From Sternotherus odoratus (Eukaryota; Chordata; Testudines; Kinosternidae): DNA of 64,000 nucleotides. Below are positions 33,860 through 45,619 of this stretch, in pieces. The notes beneath the pieces were generated by a model. The model was not told the origin of the DNA and did not search any database. It saw nothing but the letters and a program-made list of their open reading frames with translations. The stretch is from the NCBI GenBank assembly GCA_032164245.1, contig JAVMKO010000001.1:19753603-19817602 (forward strand), in the 5' to 3' direction. The position numbers were made by a program, and so were the translations under genes. Positions within the stretch are counted from its first letter, which is position 1, and every line of letters starts with the position of its first letter.

Positions 33860-36292
33860 TGCATTTCTTCAGCCATTTTTTTGTATTTGGGAGAGTAGAA
33901 TGATAATCCCATTTGTAAGTAATCGTCAAGATGGGCATCTGTAAGCCGAGATCTGTATTTTGATTTTAAGATGTTCACTGTTGAAATAGAACTTCGCATA
34001 GGTAAGTGGAACCGAAATAAGATTTTATTTTGTGTGCCACATTTTTTAAGGCAGGAAGCTTTTTTCGGTTAACCAGATTCCAAAAGTTTTCATTTGTTGT
34101 GCAGGATTTTAAAATAATATCCTTTTGAAGGTCCAAAATCTCCAGTTCCACTTCTTGTTCTTACTTGAATGAGACTCGCAATTCATGTAGCCATTTCTGT
34201 TACCTCTATTTGGCAAGAACAGTAAACCCTTGATTTAACAGACCTCGATTTAACAGACTTCAGATGCAACAGACAAAATTTCTGAGCAAGTCTGATGCAT
34301 CCGAAATCCATTTCTGGTGGGCTGGCTGCCGGCTCCCAGCTGCCGCCCGGGTCCAGGCAGCGGGCGGGCTGGCTGCCGGCTCCCGGCTGCCACCCGGGTC
34401 ACAGCAGCGTGCGGGCTGCCGGCTCCCAGCTGCCGCCCGGGTCACAGCAGCGTGCGGGCTGCCGGCTCCCGGCTGCCGCCCGGGTCACAGCAGCGTGCGG
34501 GCTGCCGGTTCCCAGCTCCCGCCCGAGTCCCGCCAGCGGGCGGGTTGGCTGACGGCTCCCGGCTCCCACCCGGGTCCCAGCAGCCGGGGCCCGGGCGGGC
34601 TGGCTGACGGTTCCCGGCTGCCGCCCCGGTCCCAGCAGCCGGGACCCGGGCGGGCTGGCTGACGGCTCCCGGCTGCCGCCCGGGTCCCAGCAGTGGGCGG
34701 GCTGCAGAGCTGCCGCCCCGACTCTGTGGCGGGCGGGCTGCTGCTCCGACAGCTCTTTTTTTTTTTTATTAAATAACGGACTTTTTGATTTAACGGACAC
34801 CCCCTCGCCTGAATTAGTCCGTTAAATGGAGGTTTTACTGTAAAAGGATTCACAAGAAAGGCAGCTACAGGCTCAATGATGGTGAACTGTTGAAGTCTCT
34901 TTTCAAATTGCTCCAGATGTGTTTGAATGTGAATAACAAATGGTGATGGGTTAAAATCACTGTCACATACCATTTTCTTTATACTTAGGAAATGTATGAG
35001 AGACTTTGTCTTCATATGGGACATCCACAAGATCAGTTTTGCTTTGAATGATTTTACAGAACCTAGCATTTGAGCCACATGTTTGTCTTTTCCCTGGAGC
35101 TCAAGATTTAAAATGTTCAATTTGTCAGTGATGTCGGCAAGAAAAGCCAAGTCCATTAACCAGCTAGAGTCTTCTAGTTGCTCAAAGTTCTGATTTGTGG
35201 ACTTCAGAAATTCTTTAATCTCTTCAATTAGGCTTAAAAAACGTGCAAGAACTTTACCTTTGTTCAGCCATCGTACTTCTGTGTGCAAGATAAGATCAGA
35301 TTGTTTATCATCATCATCTTCCAACAGGGCCTTAAAAAGTCAGTGTTGCAAAGCTTTCACTCGAATAGAGTTAATTATTTTAATAACAACATTCATGACG
35401 TGTTGAAAAGAAAGAACTTTGATGCACAAAGCTTCTTGGTGGATAATGCAATGATAAGACATAAAGTTCAGAAAGGATTCATTCTTCTTGCAGAGTGCAA
35501 TGAATCCATTGGCACTGCCCATCACTGCTGGTGCCCCATCAGTGGTGATCACAGACAGCTTGTGCAGTGGCATATGAAGTGATGTTGCGTATGATTTGAA
35601 TAAATCATAGATGTCCTCACCCCTTTGTTCGCCCTTTCATAGGCAATACTTTTAGTAACTCTTAGTTTACAGTGAAGTCACTAAATGCCATCCTCACCAT
35701 ATCTGCCAACTGCGCTGTAACCGATATATCTGTCGACTCATCAAACTGCAGTGAAAACCAGTCACATATTTCCAAGTCATCCTTTAGCTGAGTTTGCATG
35801 TTGCTTGAAATTGCATGTATCCTCCTTGTAACTGTGTTGTCTGATAACTGCAAGTCTTGTATTGCCGACAAAATCTCACACTTGTTAGAAAATCCTTGAA
35901 ACAGGCAATCAGCGCCAGTCAAAAATGCTTCTTTCAACAATTCACCATCTTGAAAGGGTTTTTTCTTCTTTGCGAGCAGATGAGCAATTTTAAAGGAAGC
36001 AATAGTAGCACTTTTTGACTTTACCACTTGTCTAGTAAAAACAGATTGCTGGGCAGATAGAAGAAAATTAATCAACTCAAATCAAACCTATCTCAACTCA
36101 GATTTAAGTGGATGGCTAATGTCAAAAGAGCTGTGTTTTGTTTGGAAATGGCGTTCGACATTATGTTTTTTTGGCGCTACAACAGTACCACCGCACAATA
36201 AGCAAACATATTTCCCTTTATTTTCAATAAAACGATAGGATTCTTCCCACTCTGCCTTGAAATAATATGTACATTATCTCTTATTTGAACCA
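33860..36292 (-). pseudogene. hAT transposase with BED zinc finger (broken)
   Basis: Likely start ATG at 36292 (MSGSNKR), then a stop. The frame then gives a BED-type finger at about 36120-36230: YVCLLCGG with C-x2-C, ending ERHFQTKH with its His pair. Next (36075-35662) comes KSKSATIASFKIAHLLAKKKKPF and the catalytic-region FSLQFDESTDISV (first Asp). 35573-35340 holds VITTDGAPAVMG and CIIHQEALC. 35324-34860 holds EVRWLNKGKVLARF and DKLNILNLELQGKDK. After the inserted MITE, 34218-33860 keeps hATC fragments YLCEVLFQ and ILKSKYRSRLTDAHLDDYL in other frames. The order matches hAT transposases related to the domesticated GTF2IRD2/ZBED5/FAM200 proteins. Several stops, frameshifts and the insertion make it non-functional. 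Confidence 0.8.
34220..34840. mobile_element. Tigger/pogo-like MITE with 43-bp GC-rich tandem repeats
   Basis: Ends CAGTAAACCCTTGATTTAAC and inverse of right end CAGTAAAACCTCCATTTAAC. Right flank TA (34841-34842); left flank AA (34218-34219), probably a mutated TA. A second inner TTTAAC repeat occurs near both ends. 34316-34735 is a GC-rich tandem array; central units are 43 bp (CGTGCGGGCTGCCGGCTCCC...) and outer ones about 50-60 bp. The insertion point splits the host hAT transposase frame between VNPFT and VLAK. Long frames on both strands are array artefacts. Confidence 0.85.
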
Positions 36293-36700
36293 CTCATTTT
36301 GGGGCAAAATGTTATAAAAATAATAAATTGCAAAGCACGAGAAAACAGCATTATCAGTGCAGCAGAAGAATACTCACAAAATATATGGAAACACGGGTCA
36401 CTGACATCCCACTGCGTGCGCAGGCGGAAGCAAAAAAGGAAGAGTGGTGATACATGAGACAAGACGTTGGAACCAACAGCACGCACATGAGACAGCCTAC
36501 ATCTGCACTACCATGATACTACTAAACCTGGCAGGTCGTTCCGGTGAACAAAAATGAGACCAGTTTGCGCATGACGTCACCCGAATGCTAATGGCCACTC
36601 AGCAGTGGGATCTGTAGAAGAAGCTGTAGTATCCGTAGTGGCTGCAGTGGCGTGACATCACCCTCCAAAAGACGTCACACCATGCATGTGCAACGACCTA

Positions 36701-36845
36701 TAGTGAAGCCCTGCTATAATGCGCCTATAATGAATTTGGATATAGCGCAATCATACCTTGGCTCCCGGGGACACTCACCCCATGTCCTGGTACTTGGTGG
36801 TGGCTTATTTCCCCTGCTCGGCGGTGCCTGCAGCCCCGAGGTTCT
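36701..36845 (+). repeat. Truncated Tigger-like element end
   Basis: ATAGTGAAGCCCTGCTATAA..GCGCCTATAATGAATTTGG..ATATAGCGCAATCATACC has the terminus of another TA-type element with TATAACGCG motifs. No matching right end was found, so the right limit is approximate. Confidence 0.5.
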
Positions 36846-38215
36846 CTATCAAAGAATTAGAAAAATGAGCATAGGACCAATCCTGCATGGTGCCATGCAC
36901 TCTCCATTTATATTCGTTTCAATAGCAATATTCCTTGCTGGATTGAGCTCTAGAGTCTGGCATGGATCTGTTTACTAGGATCAAGATAAGGGGTTTATTT
37001 TGGCTGGAGCTGCTTTTCTTTGGAAATATTTCAAATATTTTCAGTTTGGGTGGCTCATGCTTTTCTAACTTCTAACTTTCAGTGGAGTGGTTTATGTTTG
37101 GTCTGATGTTAGATGTTATGGTGGTGATAACAGTGATAGAAAAGCCAAACTGTTCCATATTTTTCATCTGTCCTATTTCTAATGTTCCAGACAGCTGCTA
37201 AATAGTTAATTTATTATATGTTAAAAAAAGCAATTTTTCAAAAAAATTAACGTTCTCCCTTAAAGATGATTGCCCTAAACTAAATAGCCCATCCTAAACA
37301 ATGTAGAAATTAGGGCTGCCAAGTGATTAAAAGAATGAATCACGATTAAAAATATTAATTACATGATTAATCTCACTGTTAAAGAATAATAGAATACACT
37401 TTATTTAGCTATTTTTGGATGTTTTCTACATTTTCAACCATATTGATTTAAATTACCACAATTTTTTAAAACACGATTATTATTTTTTAGTTAACTGCAT
37501 GAATTAACTGCAATTAATTGACCGCCGTAGAATAAATCCCATTTAGGACAGATGTACCAGTGAATCAAATAATGTACTCATGATCTAAGGACCCTGCACT
37601 GCAGGGAAGTAGATGGGAATTAAGAGTGCTCAGCTCATTGAATTTTTATTAAAGCTAATGTTAAAAATGAAAACATACACAAATTGAGAAGTAAGGTACT
37701 GGACATCTGGAGTCAGGCTGGGGTTATGGGCGATTGTAGGTAACAGGTACAGGGTTTACAAGGTACATGTATATTACATATCCAGCATAAATCCAGATTG
37801 GGGTGTGGGAGTTTTTTAAAGCGTCAGTGTATAGGTGTGTTCTGTTACACCAAAATGAAGCCCTTTTTTGTGTACTATGTTGTTGGTTTGTTTGTATTTT
37901 GCGGAGGGGGATAAGCAGCATTTCAGTGAAATATCAGTACACATAGCTGGCACCTGTAATGTGCTTTTTAATTCACTGCAATTGATTTATTCATATCAAA
38001 ATATTATATTGCTTTGTAGATTTAAAATAATTTCAAAATAAAAAGGCTTGCATAATGTTTGTTGGCCTACATTTAAGCCTGTTGGGTTGATGCTGTTTCA
38101 GTTATAGAAAGAGATGAACGAAACAGATGAAGTTGAATGAAATTAAATTAATCTTAACACCCACTAAGTTTCTTTTTAAAATCAATGAGTGTTACATTAT
38201 GTAATCAGGGTTTAT
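36846..38215. other. No recognisable feature
   Basis: AT-rich. 37310-37520 has TTAATTACATGATTAAT and TTAACTGCAATTAATTG motifs that suggest an old repeat, not named. No genes. Confidence 0.45.
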
Positions 38216-38223
38216 GTGCTGCT

Positions 38224-38339
38224 AGGGTGACCAGATGTCCCGATTTTATAGGAACAGGCCCAATTTGGGGCTCTCTTTCTTATATAGGCCCTTTTACCCC
38301 CCAATCCCAATTTTTCACACTTGCTGTCTGGTCACCCTA
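38224..38339. mobile_element. 116-bp TIR element (hAT-like duplication)
   Basis: Inverted ends AGGGTGACCAGA / TCTGGTCACCCT. Flanks GTGCTGCT (38216-38223) and GTACTGCT (38340-38347) match at 7 of 8 positions, suggesting an 8-bp duplication. The interior CCCGATTTTATAGGAACAG..CTTATATAGGCCC is shared with 26197. Non-coding. Confidence 0.75.
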
Positions 38340-38404
38340 GTACTGCTGACTGCCTAGCATAGACAATGTAGAGCAAAATGCTTCTGCAACAGGTACCTCC
38401 CCCC

Positions 38405-38505
38405 TAAATTGCTTTCAAGTGTGGCTTAGTGGGAAGAATTGCAGACTGGGAATCAGTAACTCTGCTTCTGACTTGCTGCATGTGCATTTGGGCATGTCAG
38501 TAGTG
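38405..38505 (+). repeat. CORE-SINE/MIR-like remnant
   Basis: GTGTGGCTTAGTGGGAAGAATTGC..GACTGGGAATCAGTAACTC..CTGACTTGCTGCATG follows a MIR-like tRNA-related head. Diverged and truncated. Confidence 0.5.
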
Positions 38506-38984
38506 ACCTTCTCAAACCCCCATCAAAGTCAATGGGAATCTTTCCATTAATTTCCCTAAGAGTTAGGCTGCATCTGTAACCTATTTGTTACGTCCTTTTC
38601 CCCATCTGCAGTTCCCCAGTTCTAATTTTTAAAAATGAAAAATTGTCTTACTTAATCAAATTGGCAGCTTGGAGGTCAGTATTGTTTAATACTTTATACT
38701 TTTAATTCTTCTAAGAGCACCTCTGCATTTCTCAACCTGCTGAATGAAATTCTCATGTAGTTAGACACAGTAGTTAAACTTGCAGATATGTTCAGAGAGG
38801 ACAGAATGCAAACTATGAAAGGATTTATGGCTGGCATATGTGCCATTGTACTGACTCCTGTGGGGATGCACCAGTTGTAATGAGGCAGAATGTGGTATAG
38901 TATAATCTTTCTGTTAGTAAAAGCTTTCCCCTTTAGCCTGGAAAGCTAAACGTTAGAGGAGACCTCAGCAATCTACTCAGAATT
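38506..38984. other. No recognisable feature
   Basis: Only a decayed CAAAGTCAATGGGAATC palindromic-family motif (38525) was noticed. Confidence 0.4.
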
Positions 38985-39200
38985 TTGATTCTGTAGTGTC
39001 TCGGGATTTGGGAGACTTGAGTTTGATTACCTGCTCTGCCACAGACTTCCTTTGTAGCCTTGGGAAAATCACTTAATCCTTCTGTGTCTCATTTCCCCAT
39101 CTGCAAAATGGGAATAATAGCACTTCCCTACCTGATGAGGTCCTGTGAGGAGAGACTTTAAAACATGTGAGGTGCTCTGGTAATGAGTGCCATATTAGTA
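38985..39200 (+). repeat. CORE-SINE/MIR-like element, best-preserved copy
   Basis: GGGAGACTTGAGTTTGATTAC, then CTCTGCCACAGACTTCCTT, GGGAAAATCACTTAATCC, TGTCTCATTTCCCCATCTGC and AAATGGGAATAATAGCACTT stand in the order of the MIR core and tail. The internal promoter is eroded. Confidence 0.65.
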
Positions 39201-40259
39201 TTTTACATAGAGAAGAAAGGTGGTTCCAAATGCTATTTGATGTTCAATGATAAAATACTGAACATTACATGTAGGAAAGAGTGGCATGTTTAGTTAGGGC
39301 TCAGGCCTGTGGTGTTCTGCAAGTGAACCCCTGGTTCTGTGGGCTGGGCAGGATCAGACCAATATGTTTTCAGAACAGAAAGAAAAAATATCTTTGACTC
39401 ATTTAATACAGTCCAGTCACAGAAGCAGACTTGGGAATAATTCTGAACCCTGATGCAGAGGGAATGATATTATACAGCAGAGTTTAATGCTACTTAAATT
39501 CTGGCTAATTTTTCTAATCTAAATCCAGCTCAAGAGGGAAAAAAAGCAGACCAGAAAACATCCGTGGACACATAAAATGGCTTGTAGGTCAAAGTCCCTA
39601 CCGATTCCACTGTTTTTAGTAACACAGTAGGCTGGAATCATTATGGGCCAATGGGTTTATAAACACTCTTTGTAAATTAGCTAAATATGGATTGATATAA
39701 CTGATCATAACAGCTCAGATATAGCCTATTGAACAAATAATTTCTGTTTGAAAAATACCATACATTCTATTTGCATAAAACCTCTCAAAGAAAAAGGAAT
39801 TTTTCTTCCTTACATTGGGACCCAGCCTAACTTAAAGCTTCATTTAGGTCAGGGAGTTGTCTGGGATACAGAGTGACATTTTTTTTAAAATGCAGCTAAA
39901 AATGCAAACACAGTAAGCCCACCAGGTACAATTGAAAATCAAAGAAATCCAAAGTTAAACCTAACACTGTGGGTGAAATCCAGACTCCCGTTAAGTCAAT
40001 GGCAAAGCTCCCATTGACTTCAGTGTCTTTGTTGCAATGAGCCTAATTCTGTCAGGTGCTGAGATCTGCAGAGAGATGCTGAACACCTGTTTCCTCCATT
40101 GACTTCAGTGGGAAATTAACCTCTCAGGACCAGACCCTAAGTGTTGGGATCAGTGTATAATGGTTTGTACTGTCATACAGTGTCATATGTGCTGTCATAT
40201 AGTGGGATGGGTAATTATACTGTCACTAAGATACTAACAGGATGGCTGCACTAGAAATA
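39201..40259. other. Unassigned DNA with one foldback remnant
   Basis: 39962-40035 (GTGAAATCCAGACTCCCG..GTCAATGGCAAAGC..CCCATTGACTTCAGTG) is an old near-palindromic repeat. Nothing else recognised. Confidence 0.4.
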
Positions 40260-40267
40260 CCTTAGAC

Positions 40268-42882
40268 CAGTGGTTCTCAACTCGTTTCAGTCCACGGACC
40301 ACAAGGCCAATCAAAAAATTTTCGTGGACTGTCTCCTTTTTTATTTTTTATTTTTTGTTGAGGCATGATTTAAAAGAGCAGACACATCTTCTTACTGACA
40401 AGCTTTTCAATGTTTGGAGTGGTACTTGATAATGCACAACAAATATCGCTTTCCACTGTGAGACGATTCCTCTGTTTCGACTTAACGTGCAACAAACACG
40501 AAAATCCTGTCTCACATATAAGCATATGGCAAAAGAAATCTGACTGCATGTGCTGACAGATTTGGGTAACTCCGGGTCATGCTGGCCCAAAATATCACCA
40601 TGGTAGACTACTGGCACACATCTTGGGATGCAAAATCATTTTTCAGATCCAAAAATTCCTCCTGCAGATCCTCTGGAACACTATTAACATCAGTTGTGAA
40701 TGGATTCCTGATTAAAGATAATCCATCCTTTGTCCTGTCCCCCCTCCAGAAAGTATCATTGGAATTCATCTTGTAGCTTCCGTAAATGATCAAGAATTTG
40801 TGTCTGAATAGCTTCCTTTTTCCTGAGCATGGCATCCACATATGGAAATTGAACCAAATTATTGTCTTCGACTCTGACGATCCAGCGTTTTAATTTGTCA
40901 AGAAAAGCCTCAATGATGCTTTGGTGAGAGAACAGATTTGCACTTTCCCCTTGCAGCTGAAGATTCAGTTTGTTTAAGATTCCAAAAATATCGACAAGAT
41001 ACGCAAATTCTAAATTTGAGTGCATCAGCACATTTCAGAATTCCTCTTTCCCTTGAGTCTGGAGAAACAAATCCCACTCCTCTCTCAATTGGAGAACTCT
41101 GTTGAGTATGTTCCCTACTGACAACCACCGTACAGAAGTGTAGAACAGCAACACAGCAAAGTCAGAACCCACTTCCTGGCAAAATCTTTTGAACAGCCTG
41201 GTGTTCAGACCTAATAATTTGATGTAATTCACCACTTTCACCAACCCTTTGAAAGTGGCATTGAGTTGACCAGGCAATGTTTTTGACGCCAAAGATTCCC
41301 TATGAATGAATCAATGAACTCTGGTTACCATTGGAGCGCGCTGTTTCACCAGCGTTTGGAAGCCTGATCTTGAGCCCAGCATGGCAGGTGTACCATCAGT
41401 GGTGACAACCACAAGATTTGCCCAATCCAGACCATGCACTTCAAAGAAATTGTTAACAATTTCCATCACATCCTGAGCCTTTGTGGTGGTATCAAGAGTC
41501 TTACAAAACAGAAACTCATCTTTGAAGTCTCCCTCAACCATATATTGTGAGAACACCAATAGCTGAGAGCATAATGCGACATCTGTCAATTCATCCAATT
41601 TTATGGCAAACAATGGAGACTTCTTTGTCATCCACAACTTGTTCATTGATGTTCTGTGATATCTCATTTATCCATTTCGATATTGTGTTGTTAGAGACAG
41701 ATATATCATTCAGCTTCCTTGCTGCTTCCTCGCGAAGAACTAGCCGCACCATCTCTCTGCACAGGGGAGCACAAGTTCACTGCATTGCTTGTATTTTTGG
41801 AGAATGCACCTGTTGAATCGAGGCGCTGTCATTTCAGACCTGATAACCGCCACCCAAAATAATCTTCATCCTTTTGCAACAAGTTTGGATGACACTTTTT
41901 GAGATGGAGTTTGAGTTTAGCTAGCTTCACTGAGTCATTCCCCAAGACTTTGAATCAAATAACACACTGTGGCAAATCCATGCCTTCTTTTTCTTGACAA
42001 GTGAAGCCGAAGTTGACATAGTCCTTTGACTACTTGCGCTTGACATTCCTTCTTGTCATTGCCATTATCTCAGATCTGTAGGGTTACAACGAAATTTTGA
42101 TTTTTGGAACGGATAGTTTATTTTGGGAGATGTATAGTAATTATAAATCACTCATATAGATGTCCCAAAATAAGTTGTCTGGTGGCAAAAATTGGAACTA
42201 CAATATAATATCTATCTAACTCACACTGCACACATTACATGGGCTACGAAAAAATAAACTATGGCGGTTAGTTATTATCTCTTGTATTTGGTTGAGTAAA
42301 AACATATTTTAGGGTGATTTTTTAACAGATAATATTTTATCAACCTGCTATACCAGCGCTAAAATATTATTTATTTTGGGAGTAGGCTGTTTAACTTAGT
42401 ACGGTCAAAACCAAAATTACTTTCATACCAACCTGATAAATTCAACATATATAAATAGAAAAGTTTGTGTCTTACTCCCTGTGTTAAAATCCACATACAA
42501 AAAAGCCACAAATGAAATAAAAAGTGTATAATAAACTAATGAACATAAAGTTGAAAATTGTGTGCAAACTTACATTTTACAACAGAAATTATAAACAAAC
42601 TAAAACAGCACATTTAGCACAGAATGAACGACACGAAACCACTCAGCATGATGTCAGGAGCTACACTGATGCTCAGAGCCTTAGACAGAAGTTACCGGCA
42701 ACACAACACAGTCACATCCTAGATCGATGACACGCTGCGTGCTTGTGAACACGGCATAAAACAGCCTAAAGGCAGCGCCTACTCACACCATCTGACTCTG
42801 GACAATAGTCGTGTGGACCACCGTCACCATGGACTACAAGTCACCTACAAGTGGTCCATGGACCATCAGTTGAGAACCACTG
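40268..42882 (-). mobile_element. hAT transposon, near full length
   Basis: Ends CAGTGGTTCTCAACT and its exact inverse AGTTGAGAACCACTG. The 8-bp flanks CCTTAGAC (40260-40267) and TCTTAGAC (42883-42890) match at 7 of 8. Subterminal GTCCACGGACCAC / GTGGTCCATGGACC repeats are also inverted. At 2,615 bp it holds one decayed transposase gene on the minus strand. It is the likely autonomous-type relative of the short CAGTGGTTCTCA elements at 3955, 9581 and 25849. Confidence 0.9.
40385..42062 (-). pseudogene. hAT transposase, ZBED5/SCAND3-like (broken)
   Basis: From right to left on the minus strand: a BED-finger region about 42030-41890 reads VNFGFTCQEKEG, then PQCVI with TGA where the second Cys of C-x2-C should be, then KLHLKKCHPN with its His pair. 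The catalytic part (41667-41311) holds AIKLDELTDVALCSQL (first Asp), then VVVTTDGTPAMLGSRSGF. A TGA interrupts VH-FIHRESLASKTLP at about 41308. 41292-41035 continues with FYTSVRWLSVGNILNRV. 41031-40756 has YLVDIFGILNKLNLQLQGES and IVRVEDNNLVQFPY. The hATC dimerisation end (about 40535-40385) survives in another frame as ICETGFSCLL, KSKQRNRL and TPNIEKLVSKK. Two stops and several shifts inactivate it. Domesticated relatives include ZBED5 and SCAND3. Confidence 0.8.
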
Positions 42883-42890
42883 TCTTAGAC

Positions 42891-43294
42891 AGATGCTGAG
42901 GGAGTGTTAATGAATGTTCAGAGCACAGTGCGGGATTAGCTTTATCTACCACAATAGCAAAACTTTCTTCTTCTTCTCTGCTCACTCTTTTCAGCTCCCA
43001 GACTGAGTCCCTGGTACCAGGTGTCTCTATGGAAGTAGTGGGGGGTGGAATCACTCTGTAGCTGCTACTTCAGCTTTTTTAGCCCTCATCCCCCATGTCC
43101 AGATTCCTCTGACAGTGCCCCATTCCAGCCACCCCAGGGCATAGCAATGACCTTGCAGCTCGCTGGAGGTGTGCACTCTGTGCTGGTCCACAGGATCCTG
43201 CCTCTCTTCTCCTGGTGTAGGGGTTCTGCTGTTTTGGGGAGTTCACTGCCCCCATAGAGGAGAATTCAGGATTTGGATCAGTGTATTTGAATTT
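42891..43294. other. No recognisable feature
   Basis: Mixed-composition sequence with chance frames only. Confidence 0.4.
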
Positions 43295-43440
43295 GTATTT
43301 GAATTTGAATTTGAATTCGCATTAACTCTGCTGAAACTTGTACTATTTGTATTTAAATTTGAACTTTGTATTTGAACTTGTACTATTCGTATTTGAATTT
43401 GAATTTGAATTCGCATTAATTCTGCTGAAACTCGTACTAT
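43295..43440. repeat. 94-bp tandem duplication with TTTGAA array
   Basis: GTATTTGAATTTGAATTTGA..ATTCGCATTAA.TCTGCTGAAAC.. occurs at 43295 and again at 43389 (period 94) with few differences. A degenerate TTTGAA hexamer array fills the unit and its flanks (about 43275-43410). The 127-codon minus-strand frame across it is a low-complexity Gln/Asn/Ser product, not a gene. Confidence 0.85.
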
Positions 43441-43844
43441 CTTTTTCTTTTCCAAAGGCTGAATATTAAGTATGTCAAGTCCTATTACTAATATAGTGCT
43501 TACAAATAAACACACGTAACTGCGGAGTGCTTTCACAGGAAAACAAGTCGAGCACTTAAAATCGTGTTTACCAATATTCTCTTTGTTGCCTTTATCTCTA
43601 TATAAATGTGCAGGCTTATTTATCACTCATGGAGTCTATGCCATGTAGTTTTATATTCTAACAGGTTTATGAAGTCTACAACAGATATTATTGTCAGGAA
43701 CCAAAACTTAAATTTTGCTTGCAAACAGCAGGGTTCCTACATTCCACTGGGTAAGTATGGAGTTAAAGTCCACATACACTGATTCCAGAGTCACTGATCT
43801 CTAACAAAAAACTTTACTGGCTTTAGTTTACATATTTTATAGAC

Positions 43845-44154
43845 CAGGGGTCGGCAACCTTTCAGAAGTGATGTGCCGAGTCTTCATTTATTCATTCTAA
43901 TGTAAGGTTTGGCGTGCCAGTAATACATTTTAACATTTTTAGAAGTCTCTTTCTATAAGTCTATAATATATAACTAAAATATTATTGTATGTAAATTAAA
44001 TAAGTTTTTTAAAATGTTCAAGATGCTTCACTTAAAATTAAATTAAAATGCAGAGCCCCCTGGACTGGTGGCCAGGACCCAGGTAGTGAGAGTGCCACTG
44101 AAAATCAGCTCGTGTGCCACCTTTGGCACCCGTGCCATAGGTTGCCTACCTCTG
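43845..44154. mobile_element. Non-autonomous hAT element (Charlie-like)
   Basis: Starts CAGGGGTCGGCAACCTTTC and ends GGTTGCCTACCTCTG. Flanks TTATAGAC (43837-43844) and TTATAGAG (44155-44162) match at 7 of 8, an 8-bp duplication. Interior AT-rich with CGTGCCAG / TGTGCCACCTTTGGCAC near the ends. 310 bp, non-coding. Confidence 0.9.
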
Positions 44155-44162
44155 TTATAGAG

Positions 44163-45611
44163 CCTCAGAATGAAATTGAAAAAATATTCTTGCAGGGAAC
44201 CTCAACCAAGTCTTGTAATTAAAATGACCCCTTTTCATCATTTTCATGCCTTTTCATCATGGTGGGTCATAGCTAAGATGGTATAGTAATATGTGATTTT
44301 AACATTTGATTTCTTTTTAGGTTTCTTTCTTTTTATCTCTTGCTTGTTTCTATTTCTGTGTATATATGCACATACATATGCATATGTATAAAATTACACT
44401 TAACAAATATTGGATACAGTCCTTTAAGTCACACTCAGGTAAAACTCCCATTGATATAGGGAGCTATGTCAGAGTAAGGAGTACAAGACTGAAGTCAGCA
44501 TTTTTGTAATGTATTTTCCAGTACTCTGGTGGGAGACTCACTAGTTGTGGGTGTAAATATCAATATTTGGCAGCAAAAGAACAGATTTTTATATGAAAGT
44601 TGAGAAGATTGCTAGAAGACCTTTTAATAAAATACTAATCATCATCAGTAGAGAAAAAAGAGTGGAATAATAGTATAATTAGAGGATATAGGGTATAATA
44701 ATGATAATAGAAGAATGTTTATAGAAATTGCTTCTTTCTAGGTCCTCGATTAAACTAGCTAGGCTCTGCCAGTTCAGAGTTAAAAAACCATAAACGTCAG
44801 TGTATCTGTCTTCAGTTTAATCTCACATTAAGCGATTAATTTCACATTTAATGAATCTTAATTAACTTGATTCATTTCACATGTTCCCTAGAATTCTTTC
44901 ATTGGGCAATGGGTTTTGTTCCCCCAACCATGCAGAAGTTGCTGTGAGTTCATATTGCTAAATGTTCAGCTCCTGATGTCAAGGCAGTGGGACTCCAAAC
45001 TGGATCCCAGCTTCCTTTAGTCCCCAACAGTGAAACTGTTGATGGAACTTTGCCACCCATCCAGGTTTTTCCTGTTTTTCCATCTGCTTGTGTAGGAGAT
45101 TTCCAATTTGCAGCAGGTGAACCCAAATAAATTGACCGCTTGAAGGCGAGTATTCACTTACCCACATGTCCCACCGGTTTGAGTGGGGAGAACAGATAGG
45201 CAGAGCAGGTATCATCTCAGTCCTGTCCTGTGCAGTGGAATCCCACAGAACTCGTGTAAGATGATTATGACAATGAAGCTATGGATGTGATCTGCTCCCT
45301 CTGCTTCTCCCAAAGCATAATTCACTGTACCCTTTGCTCACGGAAGTAGGGGGGGATTGTCTGGCTGCACAAAGGAAAGCTTTAGGATTAGTAGACCTCT
45401 CCTTTCTGAGTTCCTGGCATTTTTTGTATATGATCCGCATCATGGGTTATGATGTCACCAGGAGCTGTCCATGGAATTATTTATCTGCAGTTCAGTTCCC
45501 CATTGGTTAGTCTCTCTCTACTCCATCTTCTGTGATGCTGAATGATTCTGATTATTTGGGGTCAGCTCACCAGCTGGTGTAAATTGGTGAAGTGCAAGTG
45601 AAATCAGTGGG
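44163..45611. other. No recognisable feature
   Basis: AT-rich to neutral DNA. The minus-strand 78-codon frame at 44979-45215 has no domain. 44420-44470 keeps a weak CCCATTGATATAGGGA motif. Confidence 0.45.
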
Positions 45612-45619
45612 GCTTTGAT

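Larger units (their letters stand above)
33306..36700 (-). mobile_element. hAT transposon with decayed transposase, split by a MITE
   Basis: The left end ATGGTCCCCAACCCTTTTGTGG is the 3' terminus of a CAGGGGTCCCCAACC-type hAT element. The minus strand carries a transposase with BED finger, catalytic and dimerisation parts between 36292 and 33860. A Tigger-like element interrupts it at 34220-34840. The right terminus was not found and may have been lost where another fragment starts at about 36701. The right limit given is therefore an upper estimate. Confidence 0.75.

Noticed and set aside
43243..43626. 127-codon Gln/Asn/Ser-rich minus-strand frame
   Set aside because: Translation of the TTTGAA hexamer array.
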